Shown: positions 53,005 through 62,783, counted from the stretch's first letter. The stretch is 64,000 bases of DNA from Paraglaciecola algarum (GCF_021532655.1 NZ_JAKGAS010000004.1:1-64000); one strand, 5' to 3'. The notes: generated from the letters alone by a model not told the origin. Program-made: numbers and translations.

Positions 53005-53976
53005 TCATGGTAAATATTTCCGGAACTGTTTACCTTCGAGCACAGCTATCACTTTTTCGGCATATTTCGGATCTGTGGCATATCCAGCCTTTTGTAACTC
53101 AGAGAAATAACCTTGTGATTCCTTGCTTTGACTCATCGCCTTTTCATATCTTGGGTTTTGTTGCACAAACTTGACGTAATCTTGCATAGAGTCCGTAAAA
53201 TTTTCATACACTCTAAAAGGTGCCTTGTGAGATTTAGCCACACCTTTTTCAACTTCTAAGGTATCCACCATAGCTCTATCACCCTGCCAACGGCGATCAG
53301 CTTTGATACCAAATAAATTGTGGGAGTTTTGGCCATCAGAGGTGTGGATCATATGTTTGCCCCAACCTGTTTCTAAAGCAGCCTGGGCTAGAAGTGCCTT
53401 GGGATCGATACCAAGCTCCTGTGCTGCTTGTTGGGCTGCAGGATAAAGCTGCTCAATAAAAGATTGTTCATCAGTAAAAGCGGCAGACTTAAAAGACGAA
53501 AACGTATTAATTTCATTTTTCGACAAAATTTGTTGTTGGGCAGCTTCGGTACTTTTAATAGCATCACGATTTAAACTCGATTGCCTTAAACTAGACAAAT
53601 TACCGTCACTACGAGTGGCACTGGCTGGCATATAGCCATCACCTAACTGCCCCAATTGACGCACTATAATGTCAGCTAAACCTATACTGCCATTATCTGA
53701 TAAATCATTAGATAACTGCTTATCGTGCATATCACGATAAAATTTCACTTGTTCAGAGTTAAATGGACTATCTTTATCTGCCATCACGTCTTGCGCTTTA
53801 CGCATAGACTTAAGCATCATTTGTACAAAGATACCTTCAAATTGTTTGGCCGCTTCTTCTAGGGCCTTTTTATCACCATTTTTGGCAGCCTGACGCAGGA
53901 CATCTAAACCTTGAATGTCATTGGCATTTCTAGAAAGCTCCAGTTGGCCTTGAGTATTGATTGAGTTTTCCATCAT
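53005..53976 (-). CDS. flgJ: FlgJ, rod cap and peptidoglycan hydrolase
   Basis: FlgJ caps the growing rod and opens the peptidoglycan. The 323-residue protein has the N-terminal rod-binding domain (KQFEGIFVQMMLKSMRKAQD, then MHDKQLSND). The C-terminal glucosaminidase domain (GH73) runs from about residue 165, with ALLAQAALETGWGKH carrying the catalytic glutamate and NLFGIKADRRW. The two-domain form is typical of beta/gammaproteobacteria. It follows flgI with a five-base gap. Confidence 0.96.
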   Translation of the reverse strand: MMENSINTQGQLELSRNANDIQGLDVLRQAAKNGDKKALEEAAKQFEGIFVQMMLKSMRKAQDVMADKDSPFNSEQVKFYRDMHDKQLSNDLSDNGSIGLADIIVRQLGQLGDGYMPASATRSDGNLSSLRQSSLNRDAIKSTEAAQQQILSKNEINTFSSFKSAAFTDEQSFIEQLYPAAQQAAQELGIDPKALLAQAALETGWGKHMIHTSDGQNSHNLFGIKADRRWQGDRAMVDTLEVEKGVAKSHKAPFRVYENFTDSMQDYVKFVQQNPRYEKAMSQSKESQGYFSELQKAGYATDPKYAEKVIAVLEGKQFRKYLP

Positions 53977-53981
53977 AAACC

Positions 53982-55094
53982 TTAGATAACGACCAGCTCG
54001 CCTTGCAGCGCTCCGGCTTCACGTAATGCTTCTAAGATCGCCATCAAATCACCTGGAGCAGCCCCGACTTCGTTAACCGCTCTGACTAATTGATCTAAAG
54101 TCACACCTGGGTCAAATTTAAACAAACGTGTATCGTCTAAATTCACATCCACAATTGATTGAGTCGTAACCACTGTTTCACCATCCGCTAACGCATTAGG
54201 CTGGGTCACAGTTTGGTTTTCAGCTATGGTGACAGTTAGTCCACCATGGGTAATGGCAGCAGGCAACAAACGTACATCTTGGCCAATCACTATGGTGCCC
54301 GTACGACTGTTAATCACCACCCGAGCAGCGGCTTTTGCTGGAGTAAATTCAAAATTTTCTAAGGTCGCTAAAAAGCCTACCCTTTGCCCCACTTCTCTTG
54401 GCGCGGTCACTCTAACCGATGCCGCATCTATTGGTGTGGCTATGGTATAACCTTTGTCGGGATCTGCGCCTAATCGACTATTAATGGTATCGGCCAATAT
54501 TTTAGCGGTAGAAAAATCTGGATATTTAAGGTTTAAAGTTAAGTAGTCTTCTTGCATAAAACCACTTTTTACCGCTCGTTCAACCAATGCACCATTAGCT
54601 ATACGACCCACAGTTGGTGTGTTAATCACTATTTTTGAACCGTCTCCGCCTTCAGCGCCAAAACCACTAACCACTAAACTGCCCTGCGCTACCGCATAGA
54701 TATTGCCATCTAAACCCTTTAAAAACGTTTGAATTAAGGTTCCGCCTTGTAAACTTGCTGCTTCGCCAATAGATGACACAGTTACATCAATAGTTTGCCC
54801 TGGCTTAATAAAAGGGGGTAATTCGGCGTGTACTGCAACAGCAGCTACATTTTTAATTTTAGGTTTAAGCCCACTGGCTAGGCTGATACCAAAATTAGAC
54901 AACATAGTGCGAAAACTTTGTTCAGTAAATGGGCTTTGTTCGCCAGTACCAGGCAAACCAACCACTAAGCCATAACCGACTAATTGATTACTTCTTACTC
55001 CTTGCACAGATGCTAGATCTTTGATCCTTTGGGCATGACCAAACGGCGCCCCAACTAAACTACAAAGTACCAATAGACTAATTAGTGTTTTCAT
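53982..55094 (-). CDS. flgI: FlgI, flagellar P-ring protein
   Basis: FlgI forms the periplasmic P ring. The 370-residue protein starts with a Sec signal peptide ([20 protein letters not shown], then AQ). The mature protein has [36 protein letters not shown], a central [13 protein letters not shown] and a C-terminal [20 protein letters not shown]. It lies between flgH and flgJ as in most gammaproteobacteria. Confidence 0.97.
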   Translation of the reverse strand: MKTLISLLVLCSLVGAPFGHAQRIKDLASVQGVRSNQLVGYGLVVGLPGTGEQSPFTEQSFRTMLSNFGISLASGLKPKIKNVAAVAVHAELPPFIKPGQTIDVTVSSIGEAASLQGGTLIQTFLKGLDGNIYAVAQGSLVVSGFGAEGGDGSKIVINTPTVGRIANGALVERAVKSGFMQEDYLTLNLKYPDFSTAKILADTINSRLGADPDKGYTIATPIDAASVRVTAPREVGQRVGFLATLENFEFTPAKAAARVVINSRTGTIVIGQDVRLLPAAITHGGLTVTIAENQTVTQPNALADGETVVTTQSIVDVNLDDTRLFKFDPGVTLDQLVRAVNEVGAAPGDLMAILEALREAGALQGELVVI

Positions 55095-55103
55095 ATAGTC
55101 CTC

Positions 55104-55823
55104 CTAAAAAGGCCAATATTCAGATGAGAAAAAGCCACTTAACCAGCCCTCTTTTTGAGTGGAAGCAAAATCGCCTGTACCGCTATATTGAATGCGTGCA
55201 TTGGCTATTTTGGTCGAAGTGATTTCATTGGCTGGACTAACATCTGCTGGACGTACTACCCCAGTTAAACGAATGTATTCGTCACCGTTATTTAAGGTTA
55301 ACCATTTTTCGCCACGTACCAATAAATTTTGATTAGGTAACACTTGTACAACTGTGACAGAAATGCTGCCGAACAAGTTGTTGCTTTGATTGGCAGATGA
55401 GTCCCCAGAGAAGTCTTTAGATGAATCCATGCCTAACTGGATAGACTCATTACCAATATTTAAAACATTTCCACCTAAACCAACAATAGGATTCACTTCA
55501 ACTTCCGAAGATTTCGTTCGAGAGGTGCCCACAGATTTAGTCGCTTGGGTGCTTTCACGCAAGGTAACAGTAATAATGTCGCCCACTCTTCTAGCTTTTA
55601 CATCAGAATAAAGACTATTGGCCATGTCCACCTGAAATATTGAGCCGTCTTGGGCAATCTTTTGCCGTGGCATCTCTGGTAGTATAGGCGCATAGAAAGG
55701 ATCGTTAGGCAGCGGAGCTTTCACAGAAGTAGACTGGCAACCAAGAGACAAAAGCATGACCTGGCTTAATATGAATGCCTTCAAAAAACTCACACGACAA
55801 TTAACTAATCGACCCACTATCAT
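55104..55823 (-). CDS. flgH: FlgH, flagellar L-ring lipoprotein
   Basis: FlgH forms the outer-membrane L ring. The 239-residue product has a lipoprotein signal ending in the lipobox LLSLGC. SLYSDVKARRVGDIITVTLR, LLVRGEKWLTLNNGDEYIRL and GVVRPADVSPANEITSTKIA follow, and the sequence ends in SSEYWPF. I chose ATG 55823; a GTG three codons earlier is possible and neither has a strong RBS. Confidence 0.95.
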   Translation of the reverse strand: MIVGRLVNCRVSFLKAFILSQVMLLSLGCQSTSVKAPLPNDPFYAPILPEMPRQKIAQDGSIFQVDMANSLYSDVKARRVGDIITVTLRESTQATKSVGTSRTKSSEVEVNPIVGLGGNVLNIGNESIQLGMDSSKDFSGDSSANQSNNLFGSISVTVVQVLPNQNLLVRGEKWLTLNNGDEYIRLTGVVRPADVSPANEITSTKIANARIQYSGTGDFASTQKEGWLSGFFSSEYWPF

Positions 55824-55845
55824 TACTAACACGATTATTTTCTCA

Positions 55846-56634
55846 CTATAGTTGTTGGATAACCTGCCCTAACATTTGATCCACTGACGAAATCACTTTT
55901 GAGTTCATTTCGTATAAACGTTGGCTTTCGATCAAATTTACTAATTCTTCGGTTACATTCACATTCGATGTTTCAAGGGCGCCTTGCACTATTGTGCCTA
56001 ACCCCTGTAATCCAGGTACACCTTGCAAAGGCGCGCCACTTACCGCAGTTTCAACGTACATATTTTGCCCAATTGGCTGTAAGCCTGTGGCATTGATAAA
56101 ATCAGATACATTAATTTGGCCTAAAACCGCAGGCTCTGCTTGGCCTCGAATAGACGCTGACACTTCACCATCTTGAGAGATAGTAATTTGCTGCGCGTCT
56201 TCTGGTACTGTGATGACAGGTTGTAATAAAAAACCTGCACCTGGTGTTACCAACTGGCCTTGGTCATTCAAAGTAAATTGACCATTTCGGGTATAAGCTA
56301 AGGAACCATCAGGCTGGAGTACTTCAAAAAAACCACGACCTTGAACCAACATGTCCAATGAATTTTCAGTGGTTAACATATTGCCTTGCGTATGAGATTT
56401 TTGCGTAGCAACCACCTTACTACCCGCACCTAACATCAAGCCCGAAGGCAATTCAGTATCTGCAGAGGAACGACCACCTGGTTGATTAATATTTTGATAC
56501 AAGAGATCTTCAAAAATGGCGCGATCTTTTTTAAAGCCAACTGTACTAGCATTGGCCAAATTATTTGATATCACTGCCACATCGGTCTGAGCCGCATCTA
56601 GGCCCGTTTTACTTATCCACAGTGCTGGGTGCAT
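55846..56634 (-). CDS. flgG: FlgG, distal rod protein
   Basis: The 262-residue protein has the rod-family N-terminal HPALWISKTGLDAAQTDVAV with SNNLANASTVGFKKDRA. A long central domain with GRGFFEVLQPDGSLAYTRNG and the C-terminal SNVNVTEELVNLIESQRLYE follow. FlgG makes the distal rod that passes through the P and L rings. It lies between flgF and flgH. Confidence 0.97.
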   Translation of the reverse strand: MHPALWISKTGLDAAQTDVAVISNNLANASTVGFKKDRAIFEDLLYQNINQPGGRSSADTELPSGLMLGAGSKVVATQKSHTQGNMLTTENSLDMLVQGRGFFEVLQPDGSLAYTRNGQFTLNDQGQLVTPGAGFLLQPVITVPEDAQQITISQDGEVSASIRGQAEPAVLGQINVSDFINATGLQPIGQNMYVETAVSGAPLQGVPGLQGLGTIVQGALETSNVNVTEELVNLIESQRLYEMNSKVISSVDQMLGQVIQQL

Positions 56635-56680
56635 GAAAGCCTCCTAAAAATAACGAATATTGGATACATATACATTTCAT

Positions 56681-57424
56681 TTAAATAATTCTGAGCAACT
56701 GATTACCACGTTGATCGAGTGATTCAGCTTTTTTCATTAACTTAACTTGCATTTCATAATGTCTTTGCAAACTGATCATGCTAACCATTTCTTCAACAGG
56801 GTTAACATTACTGCCTTCTAACACGCCATTACGAATACTGACCAAGGGATCAACTTGCGCTTGGTCGCCACTTTTTAAGCGGAACAAACCGTCGTCACCT
56901 CGAACCATATTTTTAACGTCTGGATTCACTAACTTTAAGGTGCCTATCTCTTCTAATACTGTTTCAGGGGCGCCTTGAGGGCGAACCGATATAGTTCCGT
57001 CAGAAGCAATATCAATATTAGAAAGTGGGATTGGCAAAAATACTGGACCAAAATCACCGATCACAGTATTTCCGTAAGAATCTTTTAATTCACCGTTGGC
57101 ACCTAACTGCATGCTGCCATTACGGCTATAGGCTTCATTTCCATTGGCATCTTGAACCGAAAACCAACCTTCACCTTGTATGGCCAAATCTAATTCCCGA
57201 TCTGTTTTTACCATAGCGCCGCCCGCGTAATTATTAACAGGGCTTTCGGTCATGGAGAATACTCTCGTAGGTAACCCTTCGCCATAAGCAGGCATAGCAC
57301 GGGTTTGTTCCAACAAGGCTTTAAAACCTATAGTTTGAGTATTGGCTAAATTATTAGCTCGAACTGAGGTGCCAAGTAAATCTTGTTTGGCACCACTTGC
57401 AGCAATATAAAGCAACTTATCCAT
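56681..57424 (-). CDS. flgF: FlgF, proximal rod protein
   Basis: The 247-residue rod protein begins DKLLYIAASGAKQDLLGTSV with RANNLANTQTIGFKA. It has GEGWFSVQDANGNEAYSRNG and ends with SNVNPVEEMVSMISLQRHYE. The N-terminal YIAASGAKQ form separates FlgF from FlgG. It is the first gene of a second rod/ring operon, with a sigma-54-type site about 40 bases upstream and a terminator of flgE between. Confidence 0.95.
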   Translation of the reverse strand: MDKLLYIAASGAKQDLLGTSVRANNLANTQTIGFKALLEQTRAMPAYGEGLPTRVFSMTESPVNNYAGGAMVKTDRELDLAIQGEGWFSVQDANGNEAYSRNGSMQLGANGELKDSYGNTVIGDFGPVFLPIPLSNIDIASDGTISVRPQGAPETVLEEIGTLKLVNPDVKNMVRGDDGLFRLKSGDQAQVDPLVSIRNGVLEGSNVNPVEEMVSMISLQRHYEMQVKLMKKAESLDQRGNQLLRII

Positions 57425-57464
57425 GACTGATTCTTGACATTAATTATACTTAGTTAATGTAAAT

Positions 57465-57479
57465 GCAATTAAGATGCCA
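57465..57479 (-). promoter_or_regulatory. Sigma-54 promoter of the flgF operon
   Basis: The minus strand reads TGGCAT, five bases, TTGC, a full -24/-12 sigma-54 pattern, 40 bases before the flgF start codon. It would be activated by FlrA or the FlrBC system. Confidence 0.8.
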
Positions 57480-57624
57480 TGAAAATAAGCAGCGGCTAGT
57501 GACTAGAAGAAAAGCAGCTAGGCATGACGAGCCTTCGAGCTGTGAAAAGAATATTAATTAACTTTAATTAAACGTTTCTGTTTTTGCTAGAAACTCGTAG
57601 CTCGACAGATCGTAACTTCTTACA

Positions 57625-57652
57625 TAAAAAAGGCTGCGTTTAGGCAGCCTTT
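57625..57652 (-). terminator. Intrinsic terminator after flgE
   Basis: On the minus strand a perfect 9-bp stem (AAAGGCTGC with GCAGCCTTT, six-base loop) runs into T residues, 20 bases past the flgE stop. It closes the flgBCDE operon. Confidence 0.9.
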
Positions 57653-57673
57653 GAAGTGCTATTAAATTAGGTT

Positions 57674-59110
57674 TTAACGAATATTCAATACAGTTTGATT
57701 TAACTGATTGTTAATCTCTAAAGCTCTTGAGTTAGCTTGGAAGTTCCGTTGGGCAATAATCATGTCGATTAATTCAGTGGTTAAATTGACATTAGCTTGT
57801 TCAAGTGATGAAGAATTGATATCGCCATAGGTACCTGTGGTAGCTTCACCTGCTAAGGCTTCACCGGACAAAATACTTTCTTGCCAAGTAGTCCCACTTT
57901 GTTGATTTAGACCTTGATCATTGGCAAATCGAATCAGTGCTACTCGCACGATAGGCTCAGAGGTACCATTAGAATAGGTCGCGCGCACTAAGCCATCAGG
58001 GCCAATCTCAATGCCTGTTAATCGACCAACAGCCAAACCATCTTGTTCTAACGAGGTGACTTCAAAGTTAGATGCAAATTGTGTGGGTTCATTAGCCGTT
58101 GCATTCGTGAGATCTAAATTAAAGTTGGTAGTAATTGTTTGTGCAGGATCAGAACCGTTAGTTAAAATCCCTCCTCCAATTTGTACTGAAGTCACATCAC
58201 CCAAGGCAGTAGCGGCACCTTGAGAGTCTTGCATTCCATTAAAATCACCGCCACTGGAGAAGAACATTCGATATCCCGCCACAGCATTTGCCGCGCCTAA
58301 CGAAGTGCCACCTAGAAAGTTATTGGTAGTTGCTGGAGCACTTGCTGCAGTCGCATTACCCGCGGCGGGTCTCAGACCAGTTGCGGTATCCGCCACGTCT
58401 AATGGTTGGTCATCCATATAGGTAACCGAGACCCATTCGTTTCTCTTGGGCGTAGCTGCAGCCGCTGCGGCATCTTTCACAAAGTAATAAGTCATGACAT
58501 GACTATCACCTAAAGTATCAAACACGGTAACAGAAGTCGCTGCGTTGTAAGTCAGAGGGTCTTGAGGATCAAATAAAGCAAGATCTTTTGCATCCGCACC
58601 AGCTGGTAAGTTCATTTTTAACTTAACTTCAGAAGTGGGAGTAGGAGAACCAGATGAATCAGGAATACGCACGGGCACAGTCGTACTTAATGCAACAGAA
58701 GACGAACTGCCATCAGAGTTCACTGGAAAACCTAATAAATGATCACCATTAGAGTTAACCACAAAGTTTTCAGAATTGAGTTTAAACTGGCCAGCACGAG
58801 TAAAGGAAAAATCTCTTGAATCTAGGTCAGGTACGGTACCAAAGAAACCATTGCCAGTAATGGCTAAATCTAAGGCATTGTTGGTGAACTGTAGACTTCC
58901 TTGAGAAAACTGTTGGGCCACTTCTTGAGTAACAACACCATCACCAACCTTTGTTTTACCACTAGCTAACAGTGACTGGGCATAAACATCACCAAACTCT
59001 GCACGAGATTCTTTAAAACCAACCGTATTCACGTTAGCAATGTTATTTGCTGTTGTGTCTAGGTCTTTTTGAGCGGCAGAAACACCACTAAGTGCAATAT
59101 TAAAAGACAT
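57674..59110 (-). CDS. flgE: FlgE, flagellar hook protein
   Basis: The 478-residue hook subunit begins SFNIALSGVSAAQKDLDTTA with NNIANVNTVGFKESRAEFGD. It has GNGFFGTVPDLDSRDFSFTR and a variable surface domain, and ends in NLTTELIDMIIAQRNFQANS. FlgE polymerises into the hook. It lies 14 bases after flgD and ends the flgBCDE operon. Confidence 0.97.
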   Translation of the reverse strand: MSFNIALSGVSAAQKDLDTTANNIANVNTVGFKESRAEFGDVYAQSLLASGKTKVGDGVVTQEVAQQFSQGSLQFTNNALDLAITGNGFFGTVPDLDSRDFSFTRAGQFKLNSENFVVNSNGDHLLGFPVNSDGSSSSVALSTTVPVRIPDSSGSPTPTSEVKLKMNLPAGADAKDLALFDPQDPLTYNAATSVTVFDTLGDSHVMTYYFVKDAAAAAATPKRNEWVSVTYMDDQPLDVADTATGLRPAAGNATAASAPATTNNFLGGTSLGAANAVAGYRMFFSSGGDFNGMQDSQGAATALGDVTSVQIGGGILTNGSDPAQTITTNFNLDLTNATANEPTQFASNFEVTSLEQDGLAVGRLTGIEIGPDGLVRATYSNGTSEPIVRVALIRFANDQGLNQQSGTTWQESILSGEALAGEATTGTYGDINSSSLEQANVNLTTELIDMIIAQRNFQANSRALEINNQLNQTVLNIR

Positions 59111-59124
59111 ACTTTTTTCTCCTG

Positions 59125-59808
59125 TTAACCACCGATTTGAATCACATCGTCAAGTGTGACACTGACATTACCATTCAAATTAAGAATTATACCTTGGCTG
59201 CTTGCCGCTAAACTGACACTGTCTACATGTCGGTTAACAGCTGTGGGGATGATTTGAGACTCCCCAGCCACTTTACCTTGCGCTTGTATCACATAATTGC
59301 CGGGCGGCATTTGATTGCCGTGTTTATCTGTGCCGTCCCAACTAAATTCTATATTTCCTGCCGCTTGTGTTCCTGCATTGATTGTTCTAACAATTTCACC
59401 TGCTTCTGTTTGAATGGTAATTTCAAGCTCTTGTACTGTTTCTTGATTAATCACCACACCAGACACACTTTGCCCTGCAGCACCAACATACCCAACATCA
59501 CCTTGCAACAAGACTTGCTGGCCAATTAGGCTAGATGCTTGTAAAGCCTGATTTGAGGTCATTGATGTAGCAAAATCAGAAAATTTACTATTCAACTGCT
59601 CGATACCATCGGCCATGGTGAAACTTGTCATCTGCGCCACCATTTGGTCATTATCAACCGGCTTTGTTGGATCTTGATTGGCGAGCTGCTCAGTTAGCAA
59701 TGAGAAGAAGTCTTCTTGTGATAGTTTTTGGTTACTATCATCAGCCACTGGCACTGTTTCTTCTTGCCAATATAACTTACTGTTTAAACCGTTATTTACC
59801 GTATCCAC
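59125..59808 (-). CDS. flgD: FlgD, hook cap / scaffolding protein
   Basis: The 227-residue protein has the conserved N-terminal SQEDFFSLLTEQLANQDPTK with PVDNDQMVAQMTSFT, and a C-terminal FlgD Ig-like/FLG4 region with FSWDGTDKHGNQMPPGNYVI. FlgD caps the growing hook and is discarded before FlgK assembly. It lies 40 bases after flgC. Confidence 0.96.
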   Translation of the reverse strand: MDTVNNGLNSKLYWQEETVPVADDSNQKLSQEDFFSLLTEQLANQDPTKPVDNDQMVAQMTSFTMADGIEQLNSKFSDFATSMTSNQALQASSLIGQQVLLQGDVGYVGAAGQSVSGVVINQETVQELEITIQTEAGEIVRTINAGTQAAGNIEFSWDGTDKHGNQMPPGNYVIQAQGKVAGESQIIPTAVNRHVDSVSLAASSQGIILNLNGNVSVTLDDVIQIGG

Positions 59809-59848
59809 AATATTTCCTCTAACTCGATCGCTTATTTTTAACTCTTAC

Positions 59849-60271
59849 TTACTGGCCTTGGCCTAATCTAAGTACACGTCTAAAAATTCGTTTAGTTGTA
59901 TCAGCCACTTGCACATTAGTTTCATAAGCCTTGGACGCTGACATCATGTCCGCCATTTCTTCCACTATGTTCACATTAGGTTTGTAGATATAACCATTTT
60001 CATCAGCCATTGGATGACCTGGGCTATATTCAATTTGTAAGGGTTTTTGACTTTCAACAATACCCAATACGTTGACACCTACTCCATCACCTTTGTCTTG
60101 TGAAGCATTTTGTAGAGCAGCTGCAAATACAGGATGTCGGGCTTTATAAGTGGCGTCATAACTACTGCTCACACTGCTTGCATTAGCTACGTTACTGGCT
60201 GTCGTGTTTAAACGCACACTTTGTGCGCTCATGCCTGTACTAGCAATATCCATTACATTAAATAAGCTCAT
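59849..60271 (-). CDS. flgC: FlgC, proximal rod protein
   Basis: The 140-residue protein has SLFNVMDIASTGMSAQSVRL with NTTASNVANA, the linker YKARHPVF and the C-terminal PNVNIVEEMADMMSASKAYE. The stop overlaps the flgB end-start junction by one base, so flgB and flgC are translationally coupled. Confidence 0.96.
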   Translation of the reverse strand: MSLFNVMDIASTGMSAQSVRLNTTASNVANASSVSSSYDATYKARHPVFAAALQNASQDKGDGVGVNVLGIVESQKPLQIEYSPGHPMADENGYIYKPNVNIVEEMADMMSASKAYETNVQVADTTKRIFRRVLRLGQGQ

Positions 60272-60672
60272 TAACCTTGCCCTCCTTTGAGTGCTTTTTT
60301 CATACCTGTAATTTTTCCATTTAAAAATTCCATTCCGGCCTGATAACGTAATCCGTTATCTAAAAAGGTGTTTCGCTCAATCTGCACGTCGACATTATTA
60401 CCATCCCCAGTATCCGGTTGATGAGTCGTTCGATATTGCAATTCGCCTATGCCTTTCATTGAACCTTTTATATGATTTTCATTGGTACGTGTTAAATTAT
60501 GATCACGTGCGTATTGCGCACTTTGCATGACTTTTTGAAAGTCTATATCTCTTGCTTTATAGCCGGGAGTGTCTGCGTTAGCTAGGTTTCCAGCAATTAC
60601 TTCCATCCGCTCAGTACGAACTTGTAGTGCTTTGTGATGGAATCCCATCAATTTATCTAAGCTAATCGCCAT
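60271..60672 (-). CDS. flgB: FlgB, proximal rod protein
   Basis: The 133-residue protein has the FlgB N-terminus with FHHKALQVRTERMEVIAGNL, ANADTPGYKARDIDFQKVM and the C-terminal GNNVDVQIERNTFLDNGLRY. It is the first gene of the flgBCDE operon, 32 bases behind a sigma-54 promoter. Confidence 0.96.
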   Translation of the reverse strand: MAISLDKLMGFHHKALQVRTERMEVIAGNLANADTPGYKARDIDFQKVMQSAQYARDHNLTRTNENHIKGSMKGIGELQYRTTHQPDTGDGNNVDVQIERNTFLDNGLRYQAGMEFLNGKITGMKKALKGGQG

Positions 60673-60703
60673 ATGTATATCTCCTCGTGTTGAGGAATTA
60701 AAA

Positions 60704-60718
60704 GCAAAGGTTATGCCA
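60704..60718 (-). promoter_or_regulatory. Sigma-54 promoter of the flgB operon
   Basis: The minus strand reads TGGCAT, five bases, TTGC, which fits the sigma-54 -24/-12 consensus, 32 bases before the flgB ATG. The same TGGCAT/TTGC pair occurs before flgF. Confidence 0.85.
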
Positions 60719-60748
60719 ATGAGAGATTTTTAATGAATTTTAGGAAGA

Positions 60749-61579
60749 TTAGTGAGGTTTTTTCTGGTAATACAAGCCTAAGCTACCTCGTATCATAGTA
60801 AACTCATCACTCAAGTCAGAGATAGATTCCGAAGCCCCTAAAAACAATATGCCACCTTCTTGCAGGCAAGCGGCAATCTTTTGCAGTATTTGTTTTTTCA
60901 CCTGTGGCGAAAAATAAATTAACACGTTGCGACAAAACACAATATTAAATTGCCCCAAAGGACCGTAGTTAGCCAATAAGTTAAACGGTTTAAAACTAGC
61001 CAAACCTTTAAGCTCAGGTTTGACCCTTAGTTTATTATTTTCTATCTGCTCAAAATAATCTTTTTGAAATTGGCTGGGTAGTCCCCGTGATATTGACAAC
61101 TGATCATATTCAGCTTTTTGACAGTGTTGTAACATTTCGGTAGAGATGTCAGTTCCAACAATTTCCAATCTTTTTGATATGTTATTGTTTTTTTTAAAAC
61201 TTAACCAAGTCATGCCTATGGAATAAGCTTCTTGCCCAGAAGAACAAGCTGCGCTCCAAACCTTAATAGGCATATTTGAATTAGATTGCTGAACGAGTTT
61301 AGGAAAAATTTCTTTTTCTAACAATTTAAAAGGGTAACTATCTCGAAACCATAAGGTTTCGTTGGTGGTCATCACTTCTATAGAAGCTAAGCGGGCCTTT
61401 TGATCACCTTGCACCACTGAATCAATAAAACTGTTAAAAGTAGCACCTTCAGTTGATTTAACCAATGGAGAAAGCCTACTGCGCACTAAATATTGTTTAT
61501 TTTCACCCAATACAATACCGCAGGCTTGCTCAATAAACTGACAAAACAATTGATACTGCCGTAACCCAATTTCGTCCAT
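60749..61579 (-). CDS. cheR: CheR, chemotaxis protein methyltransferase
   Basis: CheR methylates glutamates of chemoreceptors using SAM. The 276-residue protein has the N-terminal helical domain (LRQYQLFCQFIEQACGIVLG) and the SAM-binding WSAACSSGQEAYSIGM. VGTDISTEMLQHCQKAEYD, FCRNVLIYFSPQVKKQIL and LFLGASESIS follow. I place the start at ATG 61579; a GTG two codons earlier is possible. It follows cheV, the usual cheV-cheR pair next to flgB. Confidence 0.96.
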   Translation of the reverse strand: MDEIGLRQYQLFCQFIEQACGIVLGENKQYLVRSRLSPLVKSTEGATFNSFIDSVVQGDQKARLASIEVMTTNETLWFRDSYPFKLLEKEIFPKLVQQSNSNMPIKVWSAACSSGQEAYSIGMTWLSFKKNNNISKRLEIVGTDISTEMLQHCQKAEYDQLSISRGLPSQFQKDYFEQIENNKLRVKPELKGLASFKPFNLLANYGPLGQFNIVFCRNVLIYFSPQVKKQILQKIAACLQEGGILFLGASESISDLSDEFTMIRGSLGLYYQKKPH

Positions 61580-61664
61580 CGCCACTTATCATTCTCTAAT
61601 CATTAAGCATTAAGAAAAGTGCTACTTTCCATTCTTTAAACGTTACAAAATTTACAGTAAAAAT

Positions 61665-62591
61665 TTAATCATTACCAAACCACTTTTGTACTGAAGAAGC
61701 TAGTTCATCAGGGTGGAATTTAGCGATAAAATCATCAGCTCCCACTTTTTGCACCATAGCCTGGTTAAACACACCACTTAGAGAAGTATGTAAAATAACA
61801 TGCAATTTTTTCAACTCCGGCGTATTTCTAATTTCGGCAGTTAAGGTATAACCATCCATTTCTGGCATTTCTATATCTGAAACCAACACCCCCACTTTAT
61901 CAGTGACGTCTCCCGTTTCTGCGGCAATTTCTTTTAACCTTTCTAGGGCCTCTAACCCATTTTTGGCTAATTCAATATTTAAACCTAAAGCAGAAAGCGC
62001 CTTTTTAACCTGATTTCTAGCCACAGAGGAATCATCTGCTATGAAGATAATTTTTTCTGTTTTATCTTCACTGGTATCAATTGTCGTTTCAAAGTCTGCA
62101 CTCAAATCAGTGTTAACTGGTGATATTTCATTTAGGATTTTTTCTACATCTAAAATTTCAATTAGTTCATTTTCAATTTCAGTAACAGCCGTTAAATAAC
62201 TTGCTCTACCACTACCTTTGGGAGGTGGCATAATAGAAGCCCAGTTGGTATTAATTATACGTTCTACTGAGCCTACCAAAAAACCTTGAACTGAACTGTT
62301 GTATTCGGCAATGATAATAAAAGCAGTAGACAAATCTTCAATTTTTCTGCCGCCTGTGGCTAAACTCATATCGATAACCGAAATCGTCTGGCCACGAATA
62401 TGAGCAATGCCCCTCACTAAGGCGTTTAACTTTGGCATGGATGTTAAAGGTGGGCATTGCAACACTTCCCTTACTTTAAACACGTTAATTCCAAATCGCT
62501 GCTTGGAGTTAAGTTTAAAAAGCAACAATTCCAATCTGTTTTCACCAACAAGTTGAGTTCGTTGGTTAACTGAGTTAAGAATTTCAGACAT
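61665..62591 (-). CDS. cheV: CheV, CheW-receiver hybrid chemotaxis coupling protein
   Basis: The 308-residue protein has a CheW-like domain (about 15-160: FGINVFKVREVLQCP, RGIAHIRGQTISVIDM) and a C-terminal receiver domain. The receiver has an acidic pocket IFIADDSSVARNQV, the phospho-acceptor Asp in VLVSDIEMPEMDGY, and DDFIAKF with the conserved lysine. It couples receptors to CheA and adapts through phosphorylation. ATG 62591 has a GGAG RBS six bases away and matches the family start; an ATG-like start four codons earlier is rejected. Confidence 0.96.
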   Translation of the reverse strand: MSEILNSVNQRTQLVGENRLELLLFKLNSKQRFGINVFKVREVLQCPPLTSMPKLNALVRGIAHIRGQTISVIDMSLATGGRKIEDLSTAFIIIAEYNSSVQGFLVGSVERIINTNWASIMPPPKGSGRASYLTAVTEIENELIEILDVEKILNEISPVNTDLSADFETTIDTSEDKTEKIIFIADDSSVARNQVKKALSALGLNIELAKNGLEALERLKEIAAETGDVTDKVGVLVSDIEMPEMDGYTLTAEIRNTPELKKLHVILHTSLSGVFNQAMVQKVGADDFIAKFHPDELASSVQKWFGND

Positions 62592-62643
62592 GTAACACTC
62601 CAATAAGAATCAAAAGCGGCGCAGCTTTTGCTTAACCTAACTA

Positions 62644-62691
62644 TAATTTAAATTAAAAGTATGAATTTATTCATATTTTTAATTTAAATTA
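62644..62691. repeat. 48-base AT-rich near-perfect palindrome between cheV and flgA
   Basis: Arms of 23 bases (62644-62666 and 62669-62691) are complementary except at one position, with a two-base centre. Almost all bases are A or T. It lies in the 192-base divergent control region of cheV (minus) and flgA (plus). Confidence 0.8.
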
Positions 62692-62699
62692 AAAACCGC

Positions 62700-62735
62700 T
62701 ATTGATAAGTGACTGTATATTGACACTTATCAATA
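62700..62735. repeat. 12-bp inverted repeat between cheV and flgA
   Basis: Arms TATTGATAAGTG (62700-62711) and CACTTATCAATA (62724-62735) are perfectly complementary with a 12-base spacer, 49 bases before the flgA ATG. The arm spacing places the centres of the two half-sites about 24 bases apart, as in some dimeric regulator sites. No known operator is recognised. Confidence 0.75.
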
Positions 62736-62783
62736 CATTTAAATTTGTAGCCCTTAGCATAGACAAGTTAACCACAAGTGAAC

